Shown here piece after piece: positions 1-6,100 of a stretch of 6,108 bases of DNA. Every line of letters begins with the position of its first letter. Within the stretch, counting starts at the first letter, position 1. The notes under the pieces are model-generated. The model made no database searches. It was not told where the DNA came from and was given only the letters and a program-made list of their open reading frames with translations. Made by a program: the position numbers and the translations under genes. Origin of the DNA: Blastocatellia bacterium (lineage in GTDB: Bacteria > Acidobacteriota > Blastocatellia > Pyrinomonadales > Pyrinomonadaceae); the NCBI GenBank assembly GCA_003175865.1, contig PSRF01000059.1, positions 1-6,108 of the forward strand. The letters run 5' to 3'.

Positions 1-1376
1 CTTTTGTGAAGGAGAAGGACGGATACTACAGCACGACGATGTCAAACGTGCCGGCATTTCATGAAGAACCGCGCATGCCGCCCGAAGATGAGTTGCGCGC
101 ATGGATGTTGGTTTACTACACCGATCGCCAACCACTCGAGCCAGACCAGCTGTATTCACAACTAGGACGGGAAACTTACGAAGATTACAAATCCGCCCTC
201 AAAGTTAACGACGACATCAAAAAAGCAACTGCGGAAGCAATCGGCGATGCGACTTCGCCGGAAGACAAATTGCGACGCTTGTTCGATTTTTGTCGAGCGA
301 AGATAAGAAACATCTACGATGATGCGGAAGGACTCACACCAGAGCAACGCGCAAAGATGAAGGAGAACAAAAATGCAGCAGATGTTTTGAAACGAGGATT
401 TGGTACAGGTCAGGACATCGATATTCTGTTTACAGCGATGGCGACAGCTGCTGGATTTGAGTCACGCGTTACTCGCACATCTGATCGTAGCGAATGGTTC
501 TTCGATAGTCATTCCATCGATGATTTCCAACTCAACATTTACAATGTAGCTGTCAAAGTCGGCGATAACTGGAAGTTTTTTGACCCTGCGAGTAAGTATG
601 TGCCTTTCGGCATGTTGCGTTGGCAAGAAGAAGACCAGCAAACGCTGATACCGGATCCGAAGACGCCTGTTTTCGTAAAGACTCCATTATCGCCGCCTGA
701 AAAATCCAAGCTAACGCGACGCGCAGTTTTACGTCTGAGCGAAGATGGAACGTTAGAGGGCAGCGTGCGCATCGAGTACACCGGCCATCTCGCTGCGGAG
801 ATCAAGGAAGACAACGATGACGACTCCCCTGCTCAGCGTGAAGACACTCTGAAGGAAAGTGTGAAAGAGCGCATGAGCACTGCTGAGTTAACTGATATCA
901 AAATTGAGAACGTAACTGATCCAGATAAGCCGTTTATTTATTCCTACCACATCAAGGTTCCCGGTTATGCACAGCGCACCGGAAAACGCCTGTTTCTGCA
1001 GCCGGCGTTTTTTGTGCATGGCATACCTGCGATGTTTACGAGCACCGCACGTAAATACCCGGTTTACTTCTCATTTCCGTGGTCTGAAGATGACGAAGTA
1101 ACGATTGAATTGCCAGCGGGCTTCTCACTAGATAATGCTGATGCGCCAGCACCGTTTCGCGCTGGCAATATCAGCGAGTACAAGCCGATGATGGGTGTCA
1201 CCCAGGACAACAAAAGGCTGGTAGCCAAACGAAGTTTCTACTTTGGTGGTGGTGGCGTGCTCATGTTTCCTACGTCTTCATACCCGCAGGTGAAGCGTCT
1301 GTTTGATGATTTGAACACAGCAGACAATCACACGATTACGCTGAAGCAAGCGACAGCAGCAGCTTCACCACAATAG
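1..1376 (+). CDS. DUF3857/transglutaminase-fold protein, catalytic residues lost (5' partial)
   Basis: This is the C-terminal part of a gene that begins left of the window; the frame is open to the edge (first full codon at 3). The GTG at 6 is not a credible start, because the sequence after it reads like the linker that follows a DUF3857 domain (NVPAF, EEPRMPPE, then a W/YY segment). Numbering from the codon at 6, residues ~75-200 match a transglutaminase core: helix DKLRRLFDFCRAKIRNI, then GFGTGQDIDILF, then FFDPASKYVPFG. Against the GDCKDKANL motif of the downstream gene, the nucleophile Cys is Gly135 (codon 408-410). The His strand (FQLNIYNVAVKV, ~174-185) has no His; only the Asp (D193) remains. 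Residues ~215-440 form a beta-rich tail with LPAGF, as in the neighbour. I infer an exported, non-catalytic protein, perhaps a carbohydrate- or peptide-binding or partner protein; the role is unknown. It lies 26 nt upstream of its paralogue, probably co-transcribed. Confidence 0.85.
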   Translation, partial: FVKEKDGYYSTTMSNVPAFHEEPRMPPEDELRAWMLVYYTDRQPLEPDQLYSQLGRETYEDYKSALKVNDDIKKATAEAIGDATSPEDKLRRLFDFCRAKIRNIYDDAEGLTPEQRAKMKENKNAADVLKRGFGTGQDIDILFTAMATAAGFESRVTRTSDRSEWFFDSHSIDDFQLNIYNVAVKVGDNWKFFDPASKYVPFGMLRWQEEDQQTLIPDPKTPVFVKTPLSPPEKSKLTRRAVLRLSEDGTLEGSVRIEYTGHLAAEIKEDNDDDSPAQREDTLKESVKERMSTAELTDIKIENVTDPDKPFIYSYHIKVPGYAQRTGKRLFLQPAFFVHGIPAMFTSTARKYPVYFSFPWSEDDEVTIELPAGFSLDNADAPAPFRAGNISEYKPMMGVTQDNKRLVAKRSFYFGGGGVLMFPTSSYPQVKRLFDDLNTADNHTITLKQATAAASPQ

Positions 1377-1402
1377 TTGCGAACAAACGTTCTGGAGCTG
1401 AG

Positions 1403-3376
1403 ATGATCAAAAATCTTGTCTTCGCATTATTTGGGTCAGTAGTTCTCACAATCAACGTAGCTGCTAAACCCGGTGATGAAGTTCCGCAGTGGCTACAGCA
1501 GGCAGCGTCCCTCACAAATCCACCTTACGATCGAGATGTGCCGGCGGTGATTCTGCGAAACGAGCAAGCAGTGTCCGTTGATAGTGATGGTAAGGTAACT
1601 ACAGTCACGAGGTTTGCGGTTCGAGTGCTTACGAGGGAGGGTCGCGGATTTGCGTCTGCTTCTGAGCCTTATTTAACCAAAGCCGGAAGAGTAAAGGAAT
1701 TGCACGCCTGGCTCATTCGTTCAAACGGATCGGTTAGAAAGTTTGGTAACGATGACACGTTGGACCAGATGTCTGACCCGAATGACATTTACAATGAGTA
1801 TCGAGTCAAGATTATCGACGGCGCCCGTGAGGCTGACGCTGGCAGCGTATTTGGTTTTGAATCGAGTTCCGAAGAACATCCCTTATTTGGACAGGATATC
1901 TGGCGCTTTCAAAATCGCCTCCCATCGCTTGCTTCACGCTACACGTTGACTTTGCCGAACGGTTGGAGCGCAACGAGCATCACGTTTAATCATACGAAGA
2001 TTGAACCGACGACGAGTGGTTCAAACTACACCTGGGAGTTGCAGAATCTGTCGCCGGTTAGACCTGAGCCATCAAGTCCGTCAACAAGCAGCCTGGTTCC
2101 TATCATTGCCATTTCCTATTTCCCTGCTGACAGTGGCTTGACTAAGAACTCGAACGTTTTCGAAACATGGTCCCAGGTCTCACGTTGGGCCACTCAACTT
2201 CACGATCCACAGGTAATCCCAGACGCCACGGTGACAGCCAAGGCCAAAGAACTGACAGCCAACGCCAAAACTGAGTTGGACAAAATCAAGGCGATTGGTC
2301 GGTTTGTCCAAAGCCTGCAATATATTTCCATCGATATCGGAGTCGGACGCGGCAACGGTTATCGGCCACACGCAGCTCCACTGGTTCTGAGCAAAGCGTA
2401 CGGTGATTGCAAAGACAAAGCGAACTTGATGCGGTCGATGCTCAAAGCCATTGACATCACTGCCTATCCCGTAGCGATTTATCTCGGCGATCCAACCTAC
2501 GTGCGCGCCGAGTGGGCTTCACCGTTACAATTCAATCACTGCATTATCGCCGTAAAGATTAGCGACGAAACAAAAGTACCTTCAGTCATTCAACATCCCA
2601 CGTTTGGACGTCTGCTTATTTTCGATGCCACTGACGAGCACACGCCAGTTGGCGATCTGCCGAACGTAGAGCAGGACAGCTATGCACTGATCATTGCCGG
2701 CGATGCAGGAACGCTCGAGCGAATGCCGAGTTTGCCTCCTGAATCGAGTGTGTTAACGCGTGAAGCCGAGGTCACTTTGGATGAATACGGGTCTATTACA
2801 GCAGTCGTCAAAGAACGCTTTACTGGTCAAGCGGCGGTTGCTGCTCGAAGAGAGTTCAAAAGTCTTTCCAGCGCAGAATACCGAGACGTTATCGAAGATT
2901 GGGTTAGTCGTGGCGCAACCGCGGCGAAAGTCTCGAAGCTTGTTCCCAACGATGAGACTAACGACGGACGATTTGAATTAGACGTCGAGTTCTCAGTGGA
3001 TCGGTATGGGCAACTGATGCAGAACCGCTTACTTGTTTTTAAGCCAGCCATTGTCTCGCGACGTGAAGCACTGTCTCTTACTGAAGCCACTCGTCAGGCG
3101 CCAATCGTCTTGAGTCCACGCAGCTTTACTGAGACAGCGCATTTCAAATTGCCGGCGGGATTTGATGTTGATGAGCTGCCCGATCCTGTCAAACTCGATG
3201 CGGCGTTTGGTTCCTACCAAACAACCTACGAAGTGAAGAGTGGTGAGTTGATTTTTAAACGTGCGCTGTCGCAAAAGTCTTCGGTGATTCCGGCGAGTGA
3301 TTATCAAAAGGTTCGCAGCTTCTACGAAAAGATGCGTGCTGCTGAGCAAGCACCCGTCGTCCTCGCAAGGAAGTAA
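1403..3376 (+). CDS. Secreted DUF3857 and transglutaminase-core protein with intact triad
   Basis: A complete 657-residue protein. The ATG at 1403 is preceded by GGAG at 1394-1397 (5-nt spacing) and opens a signal peptide: Lys3, a hydrophobic stretch to ~18, and likely cleavage after VAA at 21, so it acts outside the cytoplasmic membrane. Residues ~45-215 fit DUF3857 (VTRFAVRVLTREG, KELHAWLIRSNG, a GFESSSEE strand). Residues ~270-420 are a transglutaminase/protease-like core with the full triad: Cys336 in YGDCKDKANL, His379 in QFNHCIIAV, and Asp408 in IFDATDEHTPVGDLP. Residues ~440-650 form a beta-rich C-terminal domain (LPAGFDVDELPDP). Members of this fold act as cysteine peptidases, transglutaminases or amidases; the substrate cannot be read from sequence. 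The gene directly follows a paralogue without the nucleophile, so the pair may work together. Its TAA stop lies in the first bases of the 3374-3483 inverted repeat. Family placement is firm; function is open. Confidence 0.92.
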   Translation: MIKNLVFALFGSVVLTINVAAKPGDEVPQWLQQAASLTNPPYDRDVPAVILRNEQAVSVDSDGKVTTVTRFAVRVLTREGRGFASASEPYLTKAGRVKELHAWLIRSNGSVRKFGNDDTLDQMSDPNDIYNEYRVKIIDGAREADAGSVFGFESSSEEHPLFGQDIWRFQNRLPSLASRYTLTLPNGWSATSITFNHTKIEPTTSGSNYTWELQNLSPVRPEPSSPSTSSLVPIIAISYFPADSGLTKNSNVFETWSQVSRWATQLHDPQVIPDATVTAKAKELTANAKTELDKIKAIGRFVQSLQYISIDIGVGRGNGYRPHAAPLVLSKAYGDCKDKANLMRSMLKAIDITAYPVAIYLGDPTYVRAEWASPLQFNHCIIAVKISDETKVPSVIQHPTFGRLLIFDATDEHTPVGDLPNVEQDSYALIIAGDAGTLERMPSLPPESSVLTREAEVTLDEYGSITAVVKERFTGQAAVAARREFKSLSSAEYRDVIEDWVSRGATAAKVSKLVPNDETNDGRFELDVEFSVDRYGQLMQNRLLVFKPAIVSRREALSLTEATRQAPIVLSPRSFTETAHFKLPAGFDVDELPDPVKLDAAFGSYQTTYEVKSGELIFKRALSQKSSVIPASDYQKVRSFYEKMRAAEQAPVVLARK

Positions 3377-3483
3377 CTCCTTGGAGTGCGGCGGCCCGGC
3401 GCCGCTTTGTTATGTGGACTCTGGCGCAAACTAAAGTATCGCTGTAACAAAGCGGCGCCGGGCCGCAGCACTCCAAGGAGTTA
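3374..3483. repeat. 110-bp inverted repeat between convergent genes, REP-doublet-like
   Basis: The arms are 3374-3412 and 3445-3483, 39 nt each, pairing at 38 of 39 positions (the only mismatch is G3390 with A3467), around a 32-nt loop (3413-3444). The outer ends are TAACTCCTTGGAGTGC and its complement; the inner parts are GC-rich and end in CTTTGTTA. Each arm holds its own small hairpin: GCGGC-5 nt-GCCGC at 3391-3405 and again at 3452-3466. The element therefore looks like two palindromic units in opposite orientation, as in REPIN-type doublets or a small MITE. It spans exactly from the TAA of the + gene to the TAA of the - gene. No T-run follows the stem on either strand, so it is not a textbook intrinsic terminator, though such a stem could still slow RNA polymerase or protect both 3' ends. 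I see no transposase and no clear target duplication. Confidence 0.9.
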
Positions 3484-4179
3484 GGCGCTAATCAATCGGG
3501 CGATTGCAAAGGCTGCTCCGGCAGCAGCACTTCCTATTAATGCCGTCTGCAACGCACTCCGCACCGGTCGAGTTCCAGTGAACCGTCCTTTCACGAATCC
3601 AAAGACGAGCAGTGCTGCCAATGTAAGCACTACAGACAGCAGTAATGCACTGGATGCATTCCTGGCAAAAATATACGGAGCGAGAGGTATCAATCCACCC
3701 GCGACGTATGCCCCCGCAATTGTTAGTGCACTCGTTAGTGCCCGTTTCGGATCAGGTCTTTCTAGCCCAAGCTCAAATCGCATCATGAAATCAATCCAAT
3801 TCTTCGGTTGACGGCGCAACGCCTGCACGATGGGCCAGGTCTCGTCTTCGGTAAGACCGTACGCTTGAAAAACTTCGGCGACTTCTCGCATTTCTTCGTG
3901 CGGAATCTCTGCTACTTCGCGCTTCTCTCGTTCACGCTCTTTGGTGTAATGCTCAGAATCACTCTTTGCTGCAAGATAGCCGCCGAGTCCCATCGCAATC
4001 GAGCCAGCAGCAATCTCTGCTAAACCGGCAGTGACGATTATTCCTGTAGAACTCACAGCGCCGGTCAGACCCGCCGCAAGAGCAAAGGGAACAGTCAAGC
4101 CGTCTGACATTCCGATCACGATGTCGCGCACGACTTCGCCGGAAGTGAAATGACGTTCGATGTGGGGAGTTTGAGGCAT
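3481..4179 (-). CDS. VIT1/CCC1-family Fe2+/Mn2+ transporter
   Basis: A 232-residue membrane protein of the vacuolar-iron-transporter family, which exports Fe2+ or Mn2+ from the cytoplasm, in known cases by H+ exchange. Five membrane segments are visible: ~16-38 (DIVIGMSDGLTVPFALAAGL), ~45-70 (AEIAAGSIAMGLGGYLAA), ~148-170, ~176-198 and ~207-230. A charged cytoplasmic helical region lies between segments 2 and 3 (~74-142). From memory of the Eucalyptus VIT1 structure, the key residues D43, E72, M80, metal-site E102, E105, E113, E116, M149 and E153 all reappear here at a constant offset of 17 (D26, E55, M63, E85, E88, E96, E99, M132, E136), so both the pathway and the metal-binding domain look intact. 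The ATG at 4179 has GGAGA four bases upstream on its strand. It is the last gene of the chrA operon, 40 nt after the GDT1 gene; its TAA is contributed by the end of the inverted repeat. Fe versus Mn preference cannot be told. Confidence 0.94.
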   Translation of the reverse strand: MPQTPHIERHFTSGEVVRDIVIGMSDGLTVPFALAAGLTGAVSSTGIIVTAGLAEIAAGSIAMGLGGYLAAKSDSEHYTKEREREKREVAEIPHEEMREVAEVFQAYGLTEDETWPIVQALRRQPKNWIDFMMRFELGLERPDPKRALTSALTIAGAYVAGGLIPLAPYIFARNASSALLLSVVLTLAALLVFGFVKGRFTGTRPVRSALQTALIGSAAAGAAFAIARLISA

Positions 4180-4219
4180 AGGTTCTCCAGTGGAGCGCTG
4201 ACTTCGCGCCTCTGCTGCT

Positions 4220-4492
4220 TCAAAACTTGTTCATCAACATCAGGACTCCAATAACGATAAAAGCGCCGGCGGCAACTCGCTTTACCCATTCAAGTGGAAC
4301 GTAATTACCGATCACACTCCCGACTACAACACCGAGTGCAGATACAGCAGCAAGCGCCAAACTCGCTCCGATGAAGACGGCCCAAGGCTTTCTTGTTTGC
4401 GCAGACATTGTCATCGCAGCCAGCTGCGTCTTATCACCCATCTCGGCGAGAAAAATGACGCCAAAGGTTGTTAGAAAGACACGAAAGTCCAT
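4220..4492 (-). CDS. Single-domain UPF0016/GDT1-type (TMEM165) cation transporter
   Basis: A 90-residue membrane protein with three predicted helices (~4-26, ~37-60, ~66-88) and one copy of the family signature E-x-G-D-K-T (E17, G19, D20, K21, T22 in LAEMGDKTQLAAM). The family moves Mn2+ and/or Ca2+ out of the cytoplasm. Full-length members carry two such domains; a protein this short is a half-size form that must dimerise to build the metal site. I chose the ATG at 4492 because AAGGA lies 6 nt upstream and the helix begins at once. The frame stays open to an ATG at 4552, but that 20-residue extension (MQSLRSCSNCGDPLAW...) is unlike the family and runs through the inverted repeat at 4527-4605. 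The gene follows chrA by 116 nt and precedes the VIT1-type gene by 40 nt, which supports a role in metal export. No second half-size copy is seen here. Confidence 0.92.
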   Translation of the reverse strand: MDFRVFLTTFGVIFLAEMGDKTQLAAMTMSAQTRKPWAVFIGASLALAAVSALGVVVGSVIGNYVPLEWVKRVAAGAFIVIGVLMLMNKF

Positions 4493-4526
4493 GAAGAGTC
4501 CTTTCCACGCTAGAGGGTCACCGCAG

Positions 4527-4605
4527 TTAGAACACGAGCGAAGCGACTGCACTGACTACGTTCGGATGGATCAAAGTTGGAAGAGTCGCTCCGCCCCTGT
4601 TCTAA
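4527..4605 (-). repeat. Imperfect inverted repeat in the chrA-GDT1 intergenic gap
   Basis: The arms at 4527-4548 and 4584-4605 are 22 nt each with a 35-nt loop. The outer eight bases are perfect (TTAGAACA against TGTTCTAA), and 19 of 22 positions pair overall. In the - strand transcript two of the three mismatches (4537/4595 and 4541/4591) become U-G pairs, leaving only 4535/4597 unpaired; on the + strand they would be A-C. This favours an RNA hairpin in the operon message. The repeat ends three bases past the chrA stop codon (TAG, complement of 4609-4611) and ends 34 nt before the GDT1 start. It could be a partial terminator, an RNA-processing or stability element that sets different expression of chrA and the two downstream genes, or another dispersed palindrome. 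No T-run follows it. It accounts for most of the 116-nt non-coding gap. Confidence 0.75.
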
Positions 4606-4608
4606 TCT

Positions 4609-6051
4609 CTACATCCCCAGCAATACTCCAAATAGAAATCGCACGACACCTGCTCCAAGAATTACCCAAAAAGGATTCATCCGAAATCGTAACTGGATTG
4701 CTGCCGCGATAATACAAATTGTTAGGCCTAGCCACGTGTGAATACCCGCATGACCAATACTCCACGCCGCAGCAACCAACAGACCAACAACAGCAGGTGT
4801 AACGCCTCTTAGAAAGGCTTGTACCTGCCGGTTCGCACGAAATCTGCGCAACGAAGATCCGGCAGCCAATGTCATCACAAACGCAGGCAGGAAAACTGCA
4901 ATTGTCGCAACCAGTGCGCCGAGTGTTCCCGCCACACGATACCCAATGAAGGTAGCTGTTATCAGAACCGGACCAGGAGTAATCTGGCCCAATGCAGTTG
5001 CATCGGCAAACTCCTGTGGTGTCAGCCAGTGATTTGTTCTGACGACCTCAGATTCAATCTGAGGAATCATGACAAACCCTCCGCCGAAAGTGACTGCGCC
5101 CATTCGAAGAAAGACCGACGCCAGCACAAGGAGCAAGCTCAGCTTGGCCATAATTGGCATAGCAACCAGGAAAACGGTGGATGATTTCAACGTTGGCGGT
5201 CCCTGCTCGTTGTCTCCGTTTTCGTGATTACGCAGCCGGCGAACGCGCTCCTCGGCAATCGCACGAGTCAGGTATCCGCCAACAAAATTCTTTTCTGCAA
5301 TTTCAGCCAGTCGTTCACGCCGTCGTGCAGCAAGTCGACGAATACGACGCCAACGCTGCCAACGTCGTTCCCCGAAAGAGTCGATGTAGATACCGATCAG
5401 ACCAGCGGCAAGTATGACCTCGAGAATAGTTGCATTGAATACGACAACGGCAGCGGCGGACAATACAGTGATGTACCACTGCCATGGTTTGACAAGTGTG
5501 TTGCGTCCGATTCGCCAGGCAGCAGTAACGATGACCGCGACCACAGCTGCATTTAGTCCGTGGAAGAGTCGATCGGTATCGGGTAAAGTGCGCAGGTGCC
5601 GATAAAGAATCGCGAGGATTATCATCATCAGCATCGATGGCAGAATGAACGCAGCCATCGCAGCAGCCGCACCTCGCCAGCCACGCAGACGATAACCTAT
5701 GTAAGTTGCAGCGTTGCCGGCGCTGGTGCCCGGTAAGCTTTGTGCAAGCGCGAACGCTTCAGCAAATTCGTGATCAGTAAACCAGCGGCGTTTGTTAACT
5801 ACGAGACTTCGAATCTGCGCAATTACGGCAAGTCCGCCGCCAAATCCGATTAGTCCAATTTTTAAGAACGAAAGAAAGATGCCTCCCAGTGTCGGCAATT
5901 GGGAAATCCGTTTTAATCGTTTGTGGCCGTGGAGGACACGATTGCCTACTTTGCGGCCTCGAGCTCGGGCATTGGCGATGGCGTTAACAAGATGTGGCTC
6001 TTTTAGAAGGTTTGGATGTTTGAGTCGCGAACGGTTTGTGCGTTTGGTCAT
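4609..6051 (-). CDS. chrA: ChrA-family chromate transporter, two-domain form with long basic N-terminus
   Basis: A 480-residue membrane protein with two chromate-transport domains in tandem (long-chain CHR type). In characterised members ChrA expels chromate from the cytoplasm. The first domain spans ~55-225 (IGFGGGLAVI at 68-77, RRWFTDHEFAEAFALAQSLPG, then YIGYRLRGWRGA, an LP at ~137). The second spans ~300-478 (VTFGGGFVMIPQ at 320-331, HWLTPQEFADATALGQITPGP at 341-361, FIGYRVAGTLGA, FLP at 387-389). The second domain keeps PGP, whereas the first has PGT at 107-109. Two parts exceed the usual ~400 residues: an N-terminal tail of ~50 residues with 15 Lys/Arg and one acidic residue, and a linker at ~226-295 with 11 Arg in 19 residues (229-247), both probably cytoplasmic. 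The ATG at 6051 is the only plausible upstream start; no strong ribosome site is visible. It is first in the operon with the GDT1- and VIT1-type genes. Chromate is the family assignment; the actual substrate is unproven. Confidence 0.93.
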   Translation of the reverse strand: MTKRTNRSRLKHPNLLKEPHLVNAIANARARGRKVGNRVLHGHKRLKRISQLPTLGGIFLSFLKIGLIGFGGGLAVIAQIRSLVVNKRRWFTDHEFAEAFALAQSLPGTSAGNAATYIGYRLRGWRGAAAAMAAFILPSMLMMIILAILYRHLRTLPDTDRLFHGLNAAVVAVIVTAAWRIGRNTLVKPWQWYITVLSAAAVVVFNATILEVILAAGLIGIYIDSFGERRWQRWRRIRRLAARRRERLAEIAEKNFVGGYLTRAIAEERVRRLRNHENGDNEQGPPTLKSSTVFLVAMPIMAKLSLLLVLASVFLRMGAVTFGGGFVMIPQIESEVVRTNHWLTPQEFADATALGQITPGPVLITATFIGYRVAGTLGALVATIAVFLPAFVMTLAAGSSLRRFRANRQVQAFLRGVTPAVVGLLVAAAWSIGHAGIHTWLGLTICIIAAAIQLRFRMNPFWVILGAGVVRFLFGVLLGM

Positions 6052-6071
6052 GACCAGATGCTGAGCAGGTA

Positions 6072-6100
6072 ATCATCTTAGCATTCAACGAATGTTTCAA
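6072..6100 (-). promoter_or_regulatory. Possible sigma70-type promoter of the chrA operon with internal inverted repeat
   Basis: On the - strand, TTGAAA (6100-6095, 5 of 6 to the -35 consensus) is followed after 17 nt by GATGAT (6077-6072, 4 of 6 to TATAAT). This would start transcription near 6065 and leave a leader of about 14 nt. A small inverted repeat, CATTC-AAC-GAATG (6082-6094), sits between the two hexamers, where a repressor could bind. Short matches like these arise by chance, and promoters of the likely host phylum are poorly defined, so this is a candidate only. Confidence 0.3.

Noticed and set aside
6..8. GTG at 6 as the true start of the first gene
   Set aside because: The frame stays open to the edge, and the sequence begins in the middle of the known domain order, after DUF3857, so the gene is cut by the window.
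3255..3476. A 73-residue open frame on the - strand across the convergent junction
   Set aside because: It is an antisense shadow of the transglutaminase gene combined with the inverted repeat; it has no ribosome site or family resemblance.
3374..3483. A classical rho-independent terminator pair
   Set aside because: The stem is strong, but no T-run follows it on either strand and the loop is 32 nt, so the canonical signature is missing. It is annotated as a repeat with possible terminator activity.
4185..4195. Small hairpin CTCC-3 nt-GGAG over the ribosome-binding site of the VIT1-type gene
   Set aside because: Four base pairs are too few to argue for translational control; such a match near a GGAG site is common by chance.
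4493..4552. A longer GDT1 protein starting at the ATG at 4552
   Set aside because: The extra 20 residues do not resemble the family, pass through the inverted repeat, and the ATG at 4492 has a good ribosome-binding site right at the first helix.
4493..4608. A yybP-ykoY manganese riboswitch before the GDT1 gene, expected because this class often controls UPF0016 genes
   Set aside because: The - strand has GGGG and GACC-like pieces at roughly the right distance, but the conserved GGGGAGUAGC-type loop is not present and the helices do not form. The gap is better described by the inverted repeat.
4819..5605. Several + strand open frames of 63-121 residues opposite chrA
   Set aside because: They lie entirely antisense to a clearly recognisable transporter, are rich in Arg, Ser, Gln and Asn as expected of shadow frames, and have no plausible starts.
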